NCBI GenBank assembly: GCA_964036275.1
Contig: OZ038433.1
Coordinates: 27,573,485 to 27,637,484, forward strand
Direction of reading: 5' to 3'
DNA: 64,000 nt
DNA from: Litoditis marina
Lineage: Eukaryota > Nematoda > Chromadorea > Rhabditida > Rhabditidae
The notes beneath the pieces are model-generated. The model was not told the DNA's origin, ran no database searches, and worked only from the letters and a program-made list of their open reading frames with translations. Position numbers and translations under genes: made by a program. Shown in pieces: positions 43,733 through 56,412 of the stretch (position 1 is its first letter; each line of letters begins with the position of its first letter).

Positions 43733-46015
43733 ATTAAACGGTTTAGCTTGAAAGTACTGTACGAGTCCACGCAAAAGCGGGATCTATAATCACTTTCATA
43801 CTCATTCAAATACATGATGAACTGCAATCGTTCAGACCCACGTTGTGGATGTCAAAGAACGGAACGATACGTGGTGGGAGCCAATGTTCGTGATAGACAA
43901 ACACGCTCCATGGCACAACGAAGAAATACTCTACGGAATAGTCAACCATGTCTCCATGGTGAGATATTTCGGGACGAAAAGTGTTGTTCTTTGTTCTATA
44001 ACGTTGTGCTAAAGTTGAAATTGGCAATACGAAATGCTGAATCATTTACCTCGGAATCCCTACACATAACGTGGCCAAATTCACCGTTCATCGTACCCTA
44101 GTAGGACGCATTAGTTCGAACTACAATAGATATACGTTTGTGCTGGGTGGCACTTTTCTATAAAATTCACTCTGTGTCCTACTATTTACTCCTTACTCTT
44201 GTGTACCACAGTTTACTTCCATTCACTATTCATTCACTTTTTTGAGTGGCGTCCCACATATGATGTGGAAAGTCCCGTGTTTACTCGCGAATAAAATTCT
44301 ATTCTATTCTACTCTACTCTATTCTACACTAGCCGTGTTTTCTGTGTATCCTCATTGTCATCAGGTGGCTAAGATGTGCTGTGCCGGGTACACTTTCGCC
44401 ATTGCTCCAGAGGTGTTCAGTGAACTTCGCGGGACGAAGAGCTCGCCCACACGGCGACACATGAGTGCAAGGTGAGATAGTTCAGAATAAGAGTATGCTT
44501 CAATTTAGATGTATTGTTTATTCTCATGGTATCTGTGACTTGAACAGAGAGTATAAATCAGTTAGACTGTATTACTTTTGTTTTTCATCCTTTTTGAAAT
44601 CGTTCTTATCGCGCGGAGCGCAAAGCGCTTTACGTGAGTTGTCTTTGGTTTGACCATTGCGGAATCATTGTTTTCCATTCAATTGTGAAAACACTTCAAA
44701 TGGAATTTTTTTTTCGAAAATTGAAATGAGAGAGAGAGCGAGAGTTAGAGAATAACAAGTTGAATCTTGTGTAAAAATTGTAGCCAAATCGGATGTTTTT
44801 GGCCAGAGTTATGATTTCGTGTCGTTGTTGAAAAGTTCTGCCGTAATGCGTCAATCGTCCATCACGGAATTGTGTCCGCATCGTAGTCGAGAACTACATG
44901 ACCGATTCGGCCAAAATTTGAAATACATGTGCTGGGGCAAAAGTTAGCTCGAAGCGCAAACTTCGAGAATCATATAATTATATTAGCGCCATGCGCGGGC
45001 GCCACTAGGCGCGAAAAACCACAAAACACTAGTGTCGTCATTTTCACTGTTTCAAATTAATAGATATTGAATAATTTAGTGTAAAATGTGAATTTCAATT
45101 CGCTAAACTTGAATTTTCGTTCCGGCGCTTGGACTAGGCGCCGAATGGCGCAAAAATCTGAACACACGACATCGTCGATGGAATCGTCTGAAATTTGGTA
45201 CAGTTAATGATGATCACATGGCAAGTTAGTTGGTTAGTCTTAAAAAAGAAAAATTTGTTGGCGCCGGGCGCTGGAGCCAATCGGCGCCAAAGTTAGAAAA
45301 ATGCCAGTAATCGTCAATTAAACTGTTCCAAGTTAATAGATATTGAATTCTCCAATGTGAAATATAGATTCACATTTTCCAAGTAGAATTCTATATTCTG
45401 GCGCTTGGAACAAGCGCTAAATTGCGCCAAAACCGGTACAGACGAATTTGTAAAAACTCATTTGAATCGTTTGAAATTTGCTCTATTCAATGAACATATG
45501 AACATGAATCAGTTTTCACACCCCAAAAACTAGCCAACGTGCCAAGTTTTTCACAGTACGGGCTGGATCCAAATACTTGAAATTGAGCAAGAAATCCAAA
45601 ATACCGATGTCGTTATCAGCCGCAAAAAAGCACTTTAGGTGAATGCATTTAAGTGAGACTTCTATTGTTTTTCTGTTCATCCTGTGAGATTGGCCCAAAT
45701 TATTTCCTTCGTAGTTGTGAGTTGTTTTATCTGTATTCTGTGCTGTTATATTGTTTTCTTTTTTCTTTACTGGTAATCACCAAATGATGTTCCACGATTT
45801 CCGACTCTTATTTCCGCATTTGAATGTTTTCTTTTCCTAATGCCGATGTTTCATTTTCTCCTCTTGTATATCACATGCTTGCATGTAAATAAATAAATCA
45901 AAACATATGTAGCTCGAAAAACAAGGAGTTTTGTTCCGTTATGACGCCCGCCGCGTGCGCCAATTGGCGTCAAAACGAAAAGCAAGAAGGTTTAAGGCTT
46001 GTAATTTGGTGATGG
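43733..46015 (+). repeat. Palindrome left arm, inner part
   Basis: Reverse complement of 46160-48279 at roughly 95-97%, with small indels. The left side has about 110 extra bases near 44450-44575; the right side lacks about 40 bases around 47035. Between 44990 and 45420 there are short hairpins with GGCGCC or GCGCC cores at about 135-140-bp spacing. Open frames here (for example minus 43806-44045) recur in the other arm but match no family known to me. A CATGTAAATAAATAAATC tail element (45880-45900) is also found near 17120. Confidence 0.9.
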
Positions 46016-46159
46016 TAATGATCACTAAATTGTCAGTGAGTGGGCGTCTCAAATATTAATGAACTTGTCAATAGCGCCAGTCCCGTTCCCTTATCGGCAC
46101 CAAAACCGGTTTACATATCATAGTCAATCAAAACGTTTTTTTTTTTGTTCAGTTACTAG
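46016..46159. other. Central spacer of the palindrome
   Basis: 144 bp that does not pair with itself, containing one more GCGCC to GGCACC-type hairpin remnant and a run of T. It is the only unique sequence between the two arms. Confidence 0.8.
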
Positions 46160-49100
46160 CCATCACCAAATTACAAGCCTTAAACCTTCTTGCTTTTCGT
46201 TTTGACGCCAATTGGCGCACGCGGCGGGCGTCATAACGGAACAAAACTCCTTGTTTTTCGAGCTACATATGTTTTGATTTATTTATTTACATGCAAGCAT
46301 GTGATATACAAGAGGAGAAAATGAAACATCGGCATTAGGAAACGAAAACATTCAAATGCGGAAATAAGAGTCGGAAATCGTGGAACATCATTTGGTGATT
46401 ACCAGTAAAGAAAAAAGAAAACAATATAACAGCACAGAATACAGATAAAACAACTCACAACTACGAAGGAAATAATTTGGGCCAATCTCACAGGATGAAC
46501 AGAAAAACAGTAGAAGTCTCATTTAAATGCATTCACCTAAAGTGCTTTTTTGCGGCTGATAACGACATCGGTATTTTGGATTTCTTGCCCAATTTCAAGT
46601 ATTTGGATCCAGCCCGTACTGTGAAAAACTTGGCACGTTGGCTAGTTTTTGGGGTGTGAAAACTGATTCATGTTCATATGTTCATTGAATAGAGCAAATT
46701 TCAAACGATTCAAATGAGTTTTTACAAATTTGTCTGTACCGGTTTTGGCGCAATTTAGCGCCTGTTCCAAGCGCCAGAATATAGAATTCTACTTGGAGAA
46801 TGTGAATCTATATTTCACATTGGAGAATTCAATATCTATTAACTTGGAACAGTTTAATTGACGATTACTGACATTTTTCTAACTTTGGCGCCGATTGGCT
46901 CCAGCGCCCGGCGCCAACAAATTTTTCTTTTTTAAGACTAACCAACTAACTTGCCATGTGATCATCATTAACTGTACCAAATTTCAGACGATTCCATTGA
47001 CGATGTCGTGTGTTCAGATTTTTGCGCCATTCGGCGAATTGAAATTCACATTTTACACTAAATTATTCAATATCTATTAATTTGAAACAGTGAAAATGAC
47101 GACACTAGTGTTTTGTGGTTTTTCGCGCCTAGTGGCGCCCGCGCATGGCGCTAATATAATTATATGATTCTCGAGGTTTGCGCTTCGAGCTATCTTTTGC
47201 CCCAGCACATGTATATCAAATTTTGGCCGAATCGGTCATGTAGTTCTCGACTACGATGCGGACACAATTCCGTGATGGACGATTGACGCATTACGGCAGA
47301 ACTTTTCAACAACGACACGAAATCATAACTCTGGCCAAAAACATCCGATTTGGCTACAATTTTTACACAAGATTCAACTTGTTATTCTCTAACTCTCGCT
47401 CTCTCTCTCATTTCGATTTTCGAAAAAAAAAATTCCATTCGAAGTGTTTTCACAATTGAATGGAAAACAATGATTCCGCAATGGTCAAACCAAAGACAAC
47501 TCACGTAAAGCGCTTTGCGCTCCGCGCGATAAGAACGATTTCAAAAAGGAGGATGAGCCGTGTGGGCGAGCTCTTCGTCCCGCGAAGTTCACTGAACACC
47601 TCTGGAGCAATGGCGAAAGTGTACCCGGCACAGAACATCTCAGCCACCTGATGACAATGAGGATACACAGAAAACACGGCTAGTGTAGAATAGAGTAGAG
47701 TAGAATAGAATAGAATTTTATTCGCGAGTAAACACGGGACTTTCCACATCATATGTGGGACGCCACTCAAAAAAGTGAATGAATAGTGAATGGAAGTAAA
47801 CTGTGGTACACAAGAGTAAGGAGTAAATAGTAGAACACAGAGTGAATTTTATAGAAAAGTGCCACCCAGCACAAACGTATATCTATTGTAGTTCGAACTA
47901 ATGCGTCCTACTAGGGTACGATGAACGGTGAATTTGGCCACGTTATGTGTAGGGATTCCGAGGTAAATGATTTAGCATTTTGTATTGCCAATTTCAACTT
48001 TAGCACAACTTTATAGAACAAAGATCAACACTTTTCGTCCCGAAATATCTCACCATGGAGACATGGTTGACTATTCCGTAGAGTATTTCTTCGTTGTGCC
48101 ATGGAGCGTGTTTGTCTATCACGAACATTGGCTCCCACCACGTATCGTTCCGTTCTTTGACATCCACAACGTGGGTCTGAACGATTGCAGTTCATCATGT
48201 ATTTGAATGAGTATGAAAGTGATTATAGATCCCGCTTTTGCGTGGACTCGTACAGTACTTTCAAGCTAAACCGTTTAATACACAGTGCGAACTAGACAGC
48301 GAATAGTTATGATGAGAAAATATACCAAAAGGGTGGCTTTACTTTTCCTCACATACTGTAAATATGTACGCGTATGATAAATGAGGAGTAAATTTCATTG
48401 TTCTTCGAGTCACCCGAATAATCATTTTCCCTGCCAAAACGTTTGAAAATGGAGTTCAGTCACTAATCAGAATGAAGTGGGCAGCTCTTAAAGTGTGCAG
48501 CTCAAAGTTAAGTATGAAGCTCTTATTTCAGATGAAAATTGAGTTTTTTTCAGGAAACCATTGTTTACAGCTTAAACCTACTCCTTCAACCTGGTTGGTT
48601 AATCACGAGTTCAGGCTAGGTATGGAATGACCTTCGGGTCAGAAGCGGGAGTGGAACTCATACACTTTACGATCACTCAGCCTTGCTTCTAATGTAGACA
48701 AGTTTCTGGGTGGTCTGCAATTATCGAGCGTTTGACTAAATATAGATCATACATACTGATTTCTTACTGTTTCATTATTTCGGAACAAGAATCTGTTGGA
48801 TTCGCCCAACATTTTCTCTCACTACGTGTGTATTTCTTTTCTGATACTGATGAGTTGATTTACATATTGGTGATGAAGTCATTTTGTGTGAAAACCATTT
48901 TTTGGTTGGGTTTTCTATGTTGTATTTCTTAAAAGAAAACCGAAGATGGTTGAGGAAAACACACTGAGTTGTGGGGAAACCGAACTATCACGCAAAGTGG
49001 GCTTTCCATCAAATAGCGAAAGTCGAAAATCGAAATAATCGGTTTTTCACGAACATACGCAAAATCGAAATCGAATAGAATCGAAATTTCAAAATGGCTC

Positions 49101-49480
49101 GAAAGTTTAAAATCTTCTCATAATCGAATAACAAGCTAACTACTGACTCTCGTAGCGCAGTGGTTAACGCTTGGCTAAGAATCTTTTGCTCGCAGTTTCG
49201 ATTCCGGCGAGAGACACACATTTATTAATTTGGCACCCTGTACAACCCCGATATACTAATTCTCTACGAAGTTTGTATTTTTCCCAGAAAGACGGCAAAG
49301 GGCTGAATTGATTGATCAGGGCAGCAGATGAGAGAGTGTGCAGATCAAATAGACGTAGATGAAATGAACAGCCAAATAAGCTGTCAACAACGGTTTGACA
49401 AATTCACAGCCCTGTTTTGGTCCCAAGAAACTATTGTCACCCACGGTATATCCTAGCTGTACTCGAATTTTCTCACTGTC
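46160..49480 (-). repeat. Palindrome right arm, uninterrupted
   Basis: The full 3.3-kb arm, colinear in reverse complement with 43733-46015 plus 23700-24899. At 48280-48283 it reads ACAC inside an uninterrupted stretch, where the left arm has the retroelement flanked by GTGT on both sides. This is a true empty site. It shows that the palindrome existed before the retroelement came in. The outer edge ends at CTCACTGTC (49480) next to a pyrimidine tract. The tRNA-derived SINE-like copy is at 49143-49240. Confidence 0.92.
49143..49240 (+). repeat. tRNA-derived SINE-like sequence in the palindrome arm
   Basis: GCGCAGTGGTTAACGC (A box) and TTTCGATTCC (B box) lie about 33 bp apart, with short complementary ends CTCTCG and CGAGAG that would form an acceptor-like stem. 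They are followed by GAGACACACATTTATTAATT and TTTGGCACCC. An inverted copy is in the left arm (about 23948-24040), and a relative is at 8540-8650. The missing clean cloverleaf argues against a working tRNA. Confidence 0.5.
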
Positions 49481-49528
49481 TCACACACTCCTTCCTCTCT
49501 GCGTGTCACGTCTCTTATTATTATATTT

Positions 49529-49530
<2 letters not shown>

Positions 49531-49618
<88 letters not shown>

Positions 49619-49860
49619 GTATTTCTCTCTTTTTCTCTTTATTTTTTCTCATACTCCCTTCATCCGCCTCTCAATTTTGACTCTTTCTCTCTTTCTCTTT
49701 TACTTTCTAACTCCCTCCATCTTTTTGCTTTTTTTCTTTCTCACTAACTCCGTCTCTCATCTTTCTTTCTCTCAACTCTCGTCTTCTATCTCCCCCTCCC
49801 CCCTCGCCTCTCTATCTCTCTATCTCTCTCTCACTCTCTTTCTCGCTCGCTTTCGTGGCG
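49531..49860 (+). repeat. CT microsatellite and pyrimidine tract
   Basis: A (TC)n run from 49531 to about 49617 with few interruptions, followed by TCTTT-rich imperfect sequence to about 49860. It starts 50 bp outside the palindrome. The serine/leucine-rich frames through it are artefacts of the repeat. Confidence 0.9.
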
Positions 49861-51726
49861 GAACACTGTATCTCACTGCAGTTTGGCACGGTCACAGCAC
49901 TATTTCGCTGCGTATCGCGCTTATTTTCAACTATTTGCGGAGCGTCTAAAATCGAGAACGCGAGTTTCTTTTTTTGTTAAAGATGCTGTTGAAAACGCCG
50001 TGTTTCTAACTCTGCCGAAGTATAGTTGCTACAAATGCTAGGGTCTATAGGTTTAGCTTACGGAATATCTTTTTGATTACGGTCAATTGTCACATGCGCT
50101 GTGTCAAATGCACCGAGCATTTTGGTGGCGACGGCATTTTTGCCGCGGCTGGAAAACTGCGAAAATGGCGGCAGTTTTTTTAATTTTTCTTATATTTTCT
50201 TCCTTATAGCATCATATTTTTTATATTTGTTAGGTTCACTTCGCAATTTGTATTCTGTGAACCTCGTTATTATTGAAAACTTCTCGTTTCAAAGTATTCG
50301 CTGCATAACTAAATGAAAAGATTGTCGTTTATATTTTTTATTATTGAGGATGATTGCGCGCTTCTCCTCTTCTGTTTTTCGCGTGAATTATGCATAACTA
50401 GCGTGTGTCTTTATCTGGGGTATTTTCATTCAATAGTGTTTTGTTCTATATGCGAATTTGCAGATTTCAATTGCCCGACATGGAAATATAGATTATTGAT
50501 GGTCGGATTCAACTGAAACGCATCGCTCTTCTCTCGTCACGTGGTATTCTGCTTGTGAGTTATTTATAGTACTATTTTCCCAATAACCTGTGGAGTTCTT
50601 TTTGTTTAATTCCGCTGTGTTCGTTTGGTTGGTTTTTCCTTGTTTCATGCACATTCTCAGTTGTCTTATTTCATTGTAGTACCAGCGTTTCGTAGTTCTT
50701 TTTAGCACCATTCAGTTTTGACTGTCCAAAAAAAGGACCCCGTTTTTTATAATAACTTTGTGAAAGTTCGTGATTCTGCTTGAAAGTTGGACCAATCGAC
50801 CAATTTTCCTAAATTTGGCAGAACGAAGCATGATTTTCGAGTTTTTCTAAATTTTCGGAGAACTTTAATTACTAGTGGTCTTTAGACATGCCCCTTGTCA
50901 AATCTGGAGGCAAACCTTCCAAGTCTGTTAATTTTCCGCAGTCATATTAAGAATGTTTGTTTTCTTTTCCAGAGATAAGAAAAACCCTTTTTCCGTTCTG
51001 GTCGGCCACATTGTGGTTGTTGGTTACTCGAGGTAAGTGCTTGATTAATGTCTTTTGCTATGTTAATTTGAACATTTAATAGGTCACCAAGATATATACA
51101 TCAAACATATTGATATTTCCTGGTTCGATCCTGCTCGGTACTTTCGAATAGGCCGTTTCAACATTTTACTGGTATTTGTACGAGTTCCCGCTTCAGACAA
51201 GCGTGTCAATCTGTTGATTTAGTGTTTATTTCTATTGATGGATGAATGTTCCATATGAGTTTGTGTTTCAGTCTGCAGCTGAAACAGTGCTGACTGATTG
51301 CGATCGCCAAAAATGGAGTGGAAGAAGGTGAGGCCACCTGCTCAGAGGATCCAGTTAAAACACAGCACAGGTACATTTCATTCCTTTGATTTTAAGTTCA
51401 TACCCCATTCGTGAACTTCTTTCCGTTAATTTCATATACCCTTATTCTTAGGTGATTTCGTTCGATAAATCGTGTAATCCCCCGTTTTTCTTTAAAAGTA
51501 GGAGTTGACACCCTATTTTTAATTATACAAACATTTTGTGCAATAAGTGGCCCACTTACTTCCTTTCATTTTATTTTATAGATTGGTCTTTGGTTCCTTG
51601 CATGAAAATCCTTGTTCTCAGCTCGTTTATTTAGAAACAAAGCGGTCCCGTCCTAGATACATCCCGTTTTCTTTTGTAAAAAAAAATAGACTTGTTGAAA
51701 ATGAAAAGTCGGTTATTGACTGTGAA
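49861..51726. other. Stretch without a supported gene
   Basis: AT-rich. A short open piece around 51315-51370 (ATGGAGTGGAAGAAG context) is bounded by possible splice sites but matches nothing and has no partners. I list no gene. Confidence 0.4.
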
Positions 51727-51794
51727 CATATAAGACGTAGCCAAATAAAAATATTTTGAAAACCGCTTATTTCAGAAACTTGCACACGAAGTGA
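51727..51794 (+). repeat. Inverted repeat flanking the LINE, left copy
   Basis: 68 bp starting CATATAAGACGTAGCC, perfectly complementary over its first 53 bases to 57740-57792, then with a few mismatches to 57725. The two copies are 6.0 kb apart in opposite orientation around the LINE, as terminal inverted repeats of a DNA element would be. No transposase is seen between them. Confidence 0.85.
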
Positions 51795-52260
51795 GGACAT
51801 GGTTCCATAATTTTGTCTAATTCAGTGAATCAAGCCTCTACTGAGTAACATTTCACTGTATGGGCTCCCTCAGCAATTTATACCCAATTCTCACTTTGTA
51901 TTTTGACAAAGTGTCCAGCCCGTGTTCCCCTCCGTGCAAGCGCACTTTGTACACGGATAAAGTGTGACTGTTGGTTCTAACGTTTACCAAAAATTGCAAG
52001 TGGGTCTCTGTTACTGAAAATTTATTCAAATTAGTTAGAGAGGGGATATGTTGACTAATAAAGTTAATATCCATCTATGAATTTTCCAACTATTTCACAT
52101 CAAAACAGCACTAATTGTGAGAATAAATTACCCAAGTTTGAGGTTTCCTTCTCGTCCTTGGGTCGGAGTTCTATTATCTTTCTACGTGGTTCGTGGAAAG
52201 TTGGTTTGCGGAAGGCTACTCCTCCTCTTCTAATTTATCAGGTATACTTTTCATGTTAAA
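51795..52260. other. Stretch before the LINE ORF1
   Basis: Probably the 5' untranslated part of the LINE plus flanking repeat. Imperfect CACTTTGTA and CAAAGTG words at 51890-51970 form short inverted repeats. No gene is seen. Confidence 0.4.
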
Positions 52261-53415
52261 ATGTATTACACCACACCCCCGCCTCCCATTTCACATTTTG
52301 TCCGTCCAAATACTGTTCCGTCCCACCATGTGGCTAAAACCACCTCGTTTTGTCCATCGTTTTCTAACAATTCCCACCTTGTCACGTCAAAAGGCGCGGC
52401 AAACGTCATCCGCCCACGTTCTCTGTTTTCTGAACACTTTGTCCGTTTCACTGTAAATGGTTCCATTGTTACTCGTCCCAGCCTACGTTGTCCATCTGAA
52501 GACGAGCTCATCGACTACGCTATTCCTACCATTCCTTTCATTGCACCTTTCAATGATGACCAAGTAAAGAAACGCTCTGTGGTCATGTATGGCCTTCCAT
52601 CCGCCCCGCCCCACCTTTCGAGCGTCCTCAAGAGGAAATGGTACTTCTGGATCTTCTATAGGTTGCTGGATTATACCGGTCTCGAAGGTCACGTCACTTC
52701 ATGTTTCCCAATGGGAAGGGAATATTTCAATGTTAACCTAAAGTATAGTACGCGCACTGTCAAGATTATCTTTGACAACTCCCACGACTCTTCTTATTTC
52801 ATCAAGAGGTTTGCACAGCTAACACAATTGCATGATTTTAGGTTTGCTCTATTGCACCTTTCAGCTCGTGCTAGTATGGGTGATGCGGAGAGAGCCAAGT
52901 GGCGTGCAGACAGGAAGAAAGCTCCCCATACCAATCGTCCTACGTCTGTTATGCACATGTCTGTCCATTCAAACGTCCCTTCACGTTCACATTCTCCTTC
53001 ATCTCAAATGTCCATATCTCCTGTCCGCAGTCATGTGTCACATTCGTCTCATGTACCACCACATGTCGAGGGTGCCGTTGTTCAGGAAAACCAGACTTGT
53101 GCCACACCTTCTTCTCAACCCCCTTCCAAAATTCATTGTGGTACAACTGGCTCGCCAGAACAGCAACACCCTGCGTCTCACAAACGCAGTCGGGCTGTAT
53201 CTCGTCCTTCCAGGAGGAGAAACAAGTCGGCTGCCGCGGCTACACCTAATAGGCGTGTCGTAACTCCCCTCATTGTTAACCTTCGTGAAAAAATCGCGAA
53301 GGCAGGGTCCAAGCGAACAGCGACTGGGGCGGCTGCAGATTCTGAGACTGGGCGAGGCACCACGCATCTGACTCCCTCGGAAAACAAACCCTCCGAGGAA
53401 GCGGTTGCAACCTAG
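52261..53415 (+). CDS. LINE ORF1 protein, 384 aa
   Basis: Open from 52261 to the TAG at 53413. Residues about 105-205 look like an RRM-type fold (SVVMYGLPSAPP, VKIIFDNSHDSSYFIKR). The C-terminal third is Ser/Pro/His-rich, then strongly basic (KRSRAVSRPSRRRNK), consistent with an RNA-binding chaperone of a non-LTR retrotransposon. ORF2 follows at once, in another frame that is already open before the ORF1 stop, so ORF2 could be reached by frameshift or re-initiation. No zinc knuckle is seen. Identification as ORF1 rests mainly on position and composition. Confidence 0.7.
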   Translation: MYYTTPPPPISHFVRPNTVPSHHVAKTTSFCPSFSNNSHLVTSKGAANVIRPRSLFSEHFVRFTVNGSIVTRPSLRCPSEDELIDYAIPTIPFIAPFNDDQVKKRSVVMYGLPSAPPHLSSVLKRKWYFWIFYRLLDYTGLEGHVTSCFPMGREYFNVNLKYSTRTVKIIFDNSHDSSYFIKRFAQLTQLHDFRFALLHLSARASMGDAERAKWRADRKKAPHTNRPTSVMHMSVHSNVPSRSHSPSSQMSISPVRSHVSHSSHVPPHVEGAVVQENQTCATPSSQPPSKIHCGTTGSPEQQHPASHKRSRAVSRPSRRRNKSAAAATPNRRVVTPLIVNLREKIAKAGSKRTATGAAADSETGRGTTHLTPSENKPSEEAVAT

Positions 53416-53477
53416 CCGCTCCCAGCTCTGTCTCTTCTCTCCCGGTTACTGGTCCCCCCGCTCAACTGTCTACGTCT

Positions 53478-56412
53478 TTGCCTGTTTCCATGTCCTCGTG
53501 TACGAAATCTCTAAACTTTGTTCTACTGAATGTCCGAAGTCTCCGTAACAAGACCGTGGAATTTCAATCTCTACTTTACTCCGAAATGTTTGATGTTCTC
53601 TGTGTATGTGAAACCTGGCTAACGAGTGATTTATCTAGTTTCCTACTAGACCATAAACATTCCTTCACTATTATTAGAGCCGATCGTGAAAATAGAGGTG
53701 GTGGAGTAGCTATTTTTGCGGGTAATCACCTGACTGTTTTTGAAATTAACAGCCAAAGCATATTAGGAACTGAGGTTATTACTCTTGATATTTCCAAAAC
53801 TAGCTCAGATATTTTCCGCCTTATTCTGGTTTACCGTCCCCCTTCTTGCGACAGCAAAAACACAAGTGCGCTTTTCAAATTTTTAGAAGAGCAAATGTCG
53901 GTATCATACCCCGTGTAATTACTGGTGATCTCAACTTTCCAATTTGTGATACTCAGAACTTACACGCTTGTGTTCAAGGTAACATACTTAACTTGTTTGT
54001 TTCCGACAATGAATTAAATTTCTTGCATGATTTACCCACTCGCGGTAATCATTTTTTGGATATTATACTTTCGAATGATAATAGCCTTGTTGTAAACGTG
54101 AAAACCATGTGCAAATTTTCGAAAATTTTCGAATCACAACATGCTAAGTTTTTCTGTCAATATTGAAGATCGTTCGATACCAAATGAAGTCACGCCACAG
54201 TGGACAAAAGGCGACTATAGCCAGATAAATTTCTACCTGGCACATCAAGATTTTTCATTTGTTTGTGATATGTCCCCATCTCTCCAAGTAGTTTATGACC
54301 GATTCATCAGTATTCTAAAATCAGCAATTAGTACTTTTATTCCACATTCTTCACCGCGCGATAGATTGTTTTCTCCTGCTCACATCGTACGATCGTTCAA
54401 TTCAAAAAATAAGGCATGGGAAAGTTTTATTAATGGCACTGGTAGTTTTTCAGTTTATTCTGTGTGTTTCAAACGGCATACTTTGAACTGTAAAAGATTT
54501 GCCATGAATTCTGAACAGAAGGTGATTGATTCCAGAGACCCGAAACGTTTTTATGGCTACGTTAACTCGAGAATAAAAGACTCGAGTAAAAGCAACATTC
54601 CGCGTATCAATAGTATGGAGAATCCAGCCAAGGTTCTCACTTCTCCTTCTGACGTAAGTAACTGTCTTTCCCAATTTTTCCATTCAGTTTACAGCGAGGG
54701 CGCTATTATCGATTCGCCCCCTGATTTCTTTCCTCCTAAATTACCTGATTTTCCTGAAATAGATATCAACTCATCTCATGTTATTTCAGCTATCAAACAA
54801 CTGAGTGACAAACAGTCACTCACCCCAGAAGGCATTCCCTCGTATTTCATCAAAAGAGTTTCGGATACGCTCCTACCCCATCTCACCTTTTTTTATCAAC
54901 GGTCGCTTATTTCTGGCAGTGTTCCAAAACAGTGGAATGAAGCCATAGTTATCCCTCTACTCAAAAAACCCCCGCGTATGGATCCGAAAAACTATAGACC
55001 GATTAGTTTAACCTCCTCGTTTTGCAAAATATGTGAAATTTTTCTGAGTAAACGACTTCTTAATTTTTTCACGTCAAACTCCTTGCTTGACCAGAATCAA
55101 TTTGGTTTTCTACCGGGTCGCTTCACTCTGAGCAATCTCATGTCCTGTATATCGTCCTGGCAAAATTCACTGCAAAATAACAAACCAGTAGATTGTATCT
55201 ATGTTGACTTCCAAAAAGCTTTTGATTCTGTTTCCCATCAGCTCCTTTTGTACAAATTGCAAAAATATGGTGTAAGTGATGTTTTGTGCAAATGGATTGC
55301 CAGTTATCTGTCAAAAAGTCATTCAAAGTACGGGTGAATGATTGTTTGTCATTACCAAAGCCATGTACGTCGGGTGTACCACAGGGTTCGGTCATTGGCC
55401 CATTGCTGTTTCTTATTTATGTTAATGATATTTCTTGGCGTCTAGCTAGTCCTTGTTTTCTTTTCGCTGACGATCTCAAAATCTTCAGAGAACTAAATTG
55501 TGATTTTGACAGCAATATACTTGAAAGTGATCTCGAATGTATCTCGATTTGGGCTACTAAATGGCTTATGAATATTAACGAGTCTAAATCTCAGCATTTG
55601 TCAGTCAATAGTAGTTCACATCCTAGTCAATACACATTGAATAAAGTAGTTATTCCAAACAACAATTCGATTTGTGATCTCGGTGTTACGGTGTGCAACG
55701 ATCTCTCTTTCAGATCTCATATTTCTGAAATTGTAAAGAAGGCAAACAGGGTTGCAAATTGTATTTTGAGAGCTTTTCAGCTGCGTAAAATTTCCAGCTA
55801 CAGAAAAGCTTTTATAACGTATGTTCGTCCAATTCTCGAATATGCGTCTCCTGTGTGGTCCCCCAACACTGTGATGGATACAACCAGTGTTGAAAACGTG
55901 CAACGACGTTTCACTCGTATTGCGTTCAGAAAATGTGTTAGCAATCCTCTCACTTTATCTTATGCGGGTCGTTTGGTTTTCAACTTAAATCACTTGCGTA
56001 TAGACGTTTGGTATTTGATCTCTCCCTTTGTTATCGAATCATTCACGGTTTTGAAAAAAATCCTTCACTACAGCTATTTACGATAAGCAGGTCAAAAAGG
56101 CCTCATTCATTTCAAATCTCGCGAAATTTTGCTAGTAAAAGGCAAGTTTTTGGTTCGTTTGCGAACCGAATGCCAGCTATTTGGAATTTACTTCCAAGTC
56201 ATGTAGTGGAAGCAGGGACTCTATCTGCTTTCCACGCTCGTCTGGAAAAAGTGGACTTGTCTACTATTGTACCGTCTCTTAAACTGGACGGATCCCAATG
56301 GATCTTCCCAGATATGAAACGGTTATACTACTTTTCAGGATATTTCCGGGGATTCTGGCAGCACCGCATCGAAATCTTTAGTTACCGAATTCAATATTTT
56401 TTGGACTTATGA
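53478..56412 (+). pseudogene. LINE ORF2 (AP endonuclease plus reverse transcriptase), frameshifted
   Basis: The endonuclease begins LNFVLLNVRSLRNK (first ATG 53490), with VCETWL and GGGVAIF, then ITGDLNFP. The reverse transcriptase shows NYRPISLTS, FVDFQKAFDSV-type (VDFQKAFDSVSHQLL), SGVPQGSVIGPLLF and CFLFADDLKIF (catalytic DD at about 55469-55474). The layout and motifs fit the CR1/jockey group, like Sam/Frodo-type worm LINEs. The frame changes at about 53900, 54130, 55320 and 56000, so no full protein is made. All four disruptions are one-base-type shifts rather than stop codons, which suggests a fairly recent copy or sequencing indels. The C-terminal part ends with MPAIWNLLPSHV, typical of this ORF2 class. 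Confidence 0.9.

Noticed and set aside
49395..49949. 184-codon Ser/Leu-rich frame
   Set aside because: It is a translation of the CT microsatellite.
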